Shown here: piece by piece, positions 61,778-64,000 of the stretch
How the letters are laid out: the number at the start of each line of letters is the position of its first letter
Position numbering within the stretch: position 1 is the stretch's first letter
Source: Cystobasidium ongulense
Lineage: Eukaryota; Basidiomycota; Cystobasidiomycetes; Cystobasidiales; Cystobasidiaceae
Direction of reading: 5' to 3'
Assembly (NCBI GenBank): GCA_022835595.1
Contig: BQUP01000007.1
Location: 682,001-746,000 of the forward strand
Length of the DNA stretch: 64,000 nucleotides
Notes under the pieces: model-generated
What the model was told of the DNA's origin: nothing
Database searches by the model: none
Seen by the model: only the letters and a program-made list of their open reading frames with translations
Made by a program: the position numbers and the translations under genes

Positions 61778-64000
61778 TCACCAACGAGGTCTATTGTTTC
61801 TCAAGCTGGTGTTAGCAGAACCTACACTGGATGATGAGCGATAGCCATCTATAATATCACTTTCAGAGTACGAAACATTTCTCGACCTGTTAGTGAGGGA
61901 TCTCTCTCTTTCTTGAGCTTGAATTACGCGCTCTCGTTCTTCTTCCAACCTTCTGGTGATCAGACGGCGTTGAGAAGAAGTCTCACTACGTACTGATTGA
62001 ATTTCAGTTATATCGTCATCATCAAATTCGTATTCTTCAGCTGCTCCTTGATCAGGCGGTGCTCGACTTCTGTTACCTCCTCTGTATTGCTGCTGATGCG
62101 CCGAAGGGGGGTATCCGAAGCTTGCAGCTGAACGCTGGCTGCCACCCCTGTACGATGGCGGCTGACCTGGTAGGCGCATTTGCTGTCCTTCACCGGCATA
62201 CGGTGTGTAAGGTGGGAGGGATCTGGACCCGCTGACAGCCGAGACTCGATTGGGAGCGGCTGCGGCTGGAGGATATTGCGGTACTTGGTACTGCGGAGTT
62301 TGATACTGCTGAGCCTGATATAGTTGAGCCTGCTGATATTGCTGAGCCTGATACGCCTGCCTTCTATACATCTCTTCATCCTGTCTCGCTTTTTCTTCTG
62401 CATCCAGTTCAGCCTTCCGCTTCGCCAGTGTAAGTAATTGTTGTTCACGCATATGACTCATTTCCTCTTGGAATTGTTTGCGTTGAGCATCTGTCATTGC
62501 CATTTGACGTTGATTATCCAACATTTCTTGATAATTTCGCATACGAGCATCTTCTTGTGCTACTTCTTGTGCTGCTCTTTGTTTTGCATCTGTTATAGCA
62601 ATACCTTTAGCTAACATCTGTCTTCTTTTCTCTTCCTCTCTTATTTGACGTTCATATTCTTGTTGTTTCCTCTCTTCTTCACGTAGTCGACCTCGTTCTT
62701 CTCTTCGATGTCGACACTCTGAACGTGTACTTTCGCCATCATCATCATCGCTTATATCTTCTTCATCCTCTTCATCTAACCTTCTCATCTTTTCGAATTC
62801 TTTACGCGCTTGCCGTTTTATAGCTTTCTTTAAGCTCCGAGATGATCTTTTGGAGTCGGTATCTTTTGCTACAGCAGGTGCTCCCGGCATAAAATTAGGG
62901 TATTGAGCAGGAGCCATGACGGGTCTTCCATACATATCATACCCTATAGGCATTGGTAACATGCCCGGCATGTAAGGATTCGATGACATCTGCTGCTGGA
63001 GAGATCCAGCTTTCGTCCACAACCCTGTTCTAGGATCTACCACCATTTGGTTATGGTTGTCATCTGAATCGTCATCGTCATCAAATCTAGCTCCGAATCT
63101 AGAAGGTATTCCACCCGAAGTTCTCACGCCTTTGTCGAACATACCAGGAGGGGCCGCTCCCGCGCCTACTCCAGCACCGTTGGCACCACCCTCGTAGGGA
63201 TCAGGAGCACCAGCTCGTGGAGGTCGTTGCATATTGTCATTCTCAGGCTCATATGCAGGTTCAGGGTCATATGGTGCTTCGGCAACCGGCGGTGCCGCAT
63301 TTGCCGAGGCTATAGGTTGGAAGAAAGCACCACAGAAGTTCATACAGCCTATGAGAATGAGAAGACCAGCCGTGATGAGGTGTAATTTCCCGATGCTGTT
63401 AAGAATCAACCATTAGTGTATGTGTTTGGTGAAAGCCTAATGACGAGATCCAGCTTACGAATAGCTCATCATTTGCATGCCTACGTAGACCATAACTAAA
63501 CCAGTACCCCACAAGCCCCACTGGCCTTGGAGAGAGGGTACGAACTTGTATAGACTCGGCAGCGTGGCCGGGGTGAGCCCTCGCAAGCCCTGATGAACAA
63601 GCATAGCGAGGAAAGCGAGGACTATTGGACATACCACAAAAATCCGCAAAGAGTCAGCAGATGCCTCCGGAGATAGCTTGATGCGAAAGGGGGGCAACTC
63701 ACGGGTCAAAGAATGGTAAAGAGCGCCATGAAAAAGGGCGCCCGGTCGTTGTGGGAAATCCGTATTCCATGCATAAGCTTGGCACTTTGGAATCTTTGTA
63801 CTTTTCTTCTGCTGTCGTTTGAGCATGAGTCCAACAGGGTTGTTTGTCTTCTTCAATTGTGGATTTTGAGACAGTGCATCTCTGTACGTACGGGTTGAAG
63901 GCAGGCATGTCAGTTTGCAAACCAGGCTCAGAAGGCAGAATAAAAGACACCTTACCCCATCAATGTTGTTGTTTCTGCTGCTAGACCCAACAAGAGTGCT
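61778..64000 (-). CDS. Membrane and coiled-coil protein, paralogue 2 (5' partial)
   Basis: Runs off the window at its 5' end; stop at 61778. Visible exons: up to the window edge (GSSSRNNNIDG), then RCTVSKSTIEEDKQPCWTHA ... WRSLPFFDP. A GTGAGTTG..AATAG intron leads to LAFLAMLVHQGLRG and LPSLYKFVPSLQGQWGLWGT-GLVMVYVGMQMMSYS. The exon from about 63400 has GKLHLITAGLLILIGCMNFC. That gives at least three hydrophobic segments before the cytosolic part: DPRTGLWTKAG, a Pro/Met/Gly-rich stretch, an acidic/basic coiled coil (KKAIKRQARKEFEKMRRLDE ...), a Gln/Tyr-rich repeat (YQAQQYQQAQLYQAQQYQ) and a Ser/Arg-rich end (LRNNRPRW). No known enzyme motif. Function unknown; membrane-tethered scaffold is a guess. 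Confidence 0.75.

Overview
The window is nuclear DNA from a fungus, most likely a basidiomycete. Almost every gene is cut by several short introns (mostly 40-120 nt, GT..AG, with CTGAC/CTAAC-like branch sites). The gene set is fungal: a Zn2Cys6 regulator, a SHO1 osmosensor, an Spt23/Mga2-type membrane-bound transcription factor, a PTS2-bearing peroxisomal thiolase and a carboxypeptidase S. Intron density and gene style fit Basidiomycota better than budding yeasts; this is inference and I cannot name a genus. No rRNA or tRNA gene, CRISPR array, transposon or virus-like element was recognised.

Layout. 0.1-0.8 kb: a GFA/CENP-V zinc protein (+). 1.6-4.8 kb: a Zn2Cys6 transcription factor (-), divergent from a metallo-beta-lactamase-fold lactonase-like enzyme (+, 5.4-7.6 kb); their shared promoter holds a perfect 10-bp inverted repeat. 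8.0-8.9 kb: a small MARVEL-like four-helix membrane protein (-). 10.9-22.8 kb is rich in lipid genes: a hotdog thioesterase (-) and a peroxisomal 3-ketoacyl-CoA thiolase (-) that shares a 264-bp divergent promoter with a 3-hydroxyacyl-CoA dehydrogenase (+), then a carboxypeptidase S (+) and a large Spt23/Mga2-like regulator (+), a family known to sense membrane fatty acids. 23.0-24.7 kb: methionine aminopeptidase 2 (-). 25.7-29.3 kb: an LtaS/sulfatase-type membrane enzyme (-). 31.4-31.9 kb: prefoldin subunit 1 (-).

32.9-34.2 kb is the most unusual stretch. Four diverged copies of a roughly 75-bp repeat surround a second, diverged copy of the SHO1 SH3 exon pair (33.7-34.0 kb), just downstream of intact SHO1 (34.8-36.7 kb, -). 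SHO1 diverges from a DHX29/DHX57-like RNA helicase (+, 37.1-42.5 kb). Next come a serine-rich membrane-anchored protein (+), an HSL-type alpha/beta hydrolase with a very long disordered tail (+), a WW-domain protein (-), SRP14 (+), a DUF726/Mil1-like membrane hydrolase (-), an SDR oxidoreductase (+), and two neighbouring paralogous charged coiled-coil proteins (-), the second leaving the window at its 5' end.

Exon junctions were read by eye from splice-site consensus and continuity of family motifs. Gene ends are mostly firm. Some internal junctions are not resolved, notably in the transcription factor around 2.4-3.2 kb and in the hydrolase around 47.15-47.47 kb.
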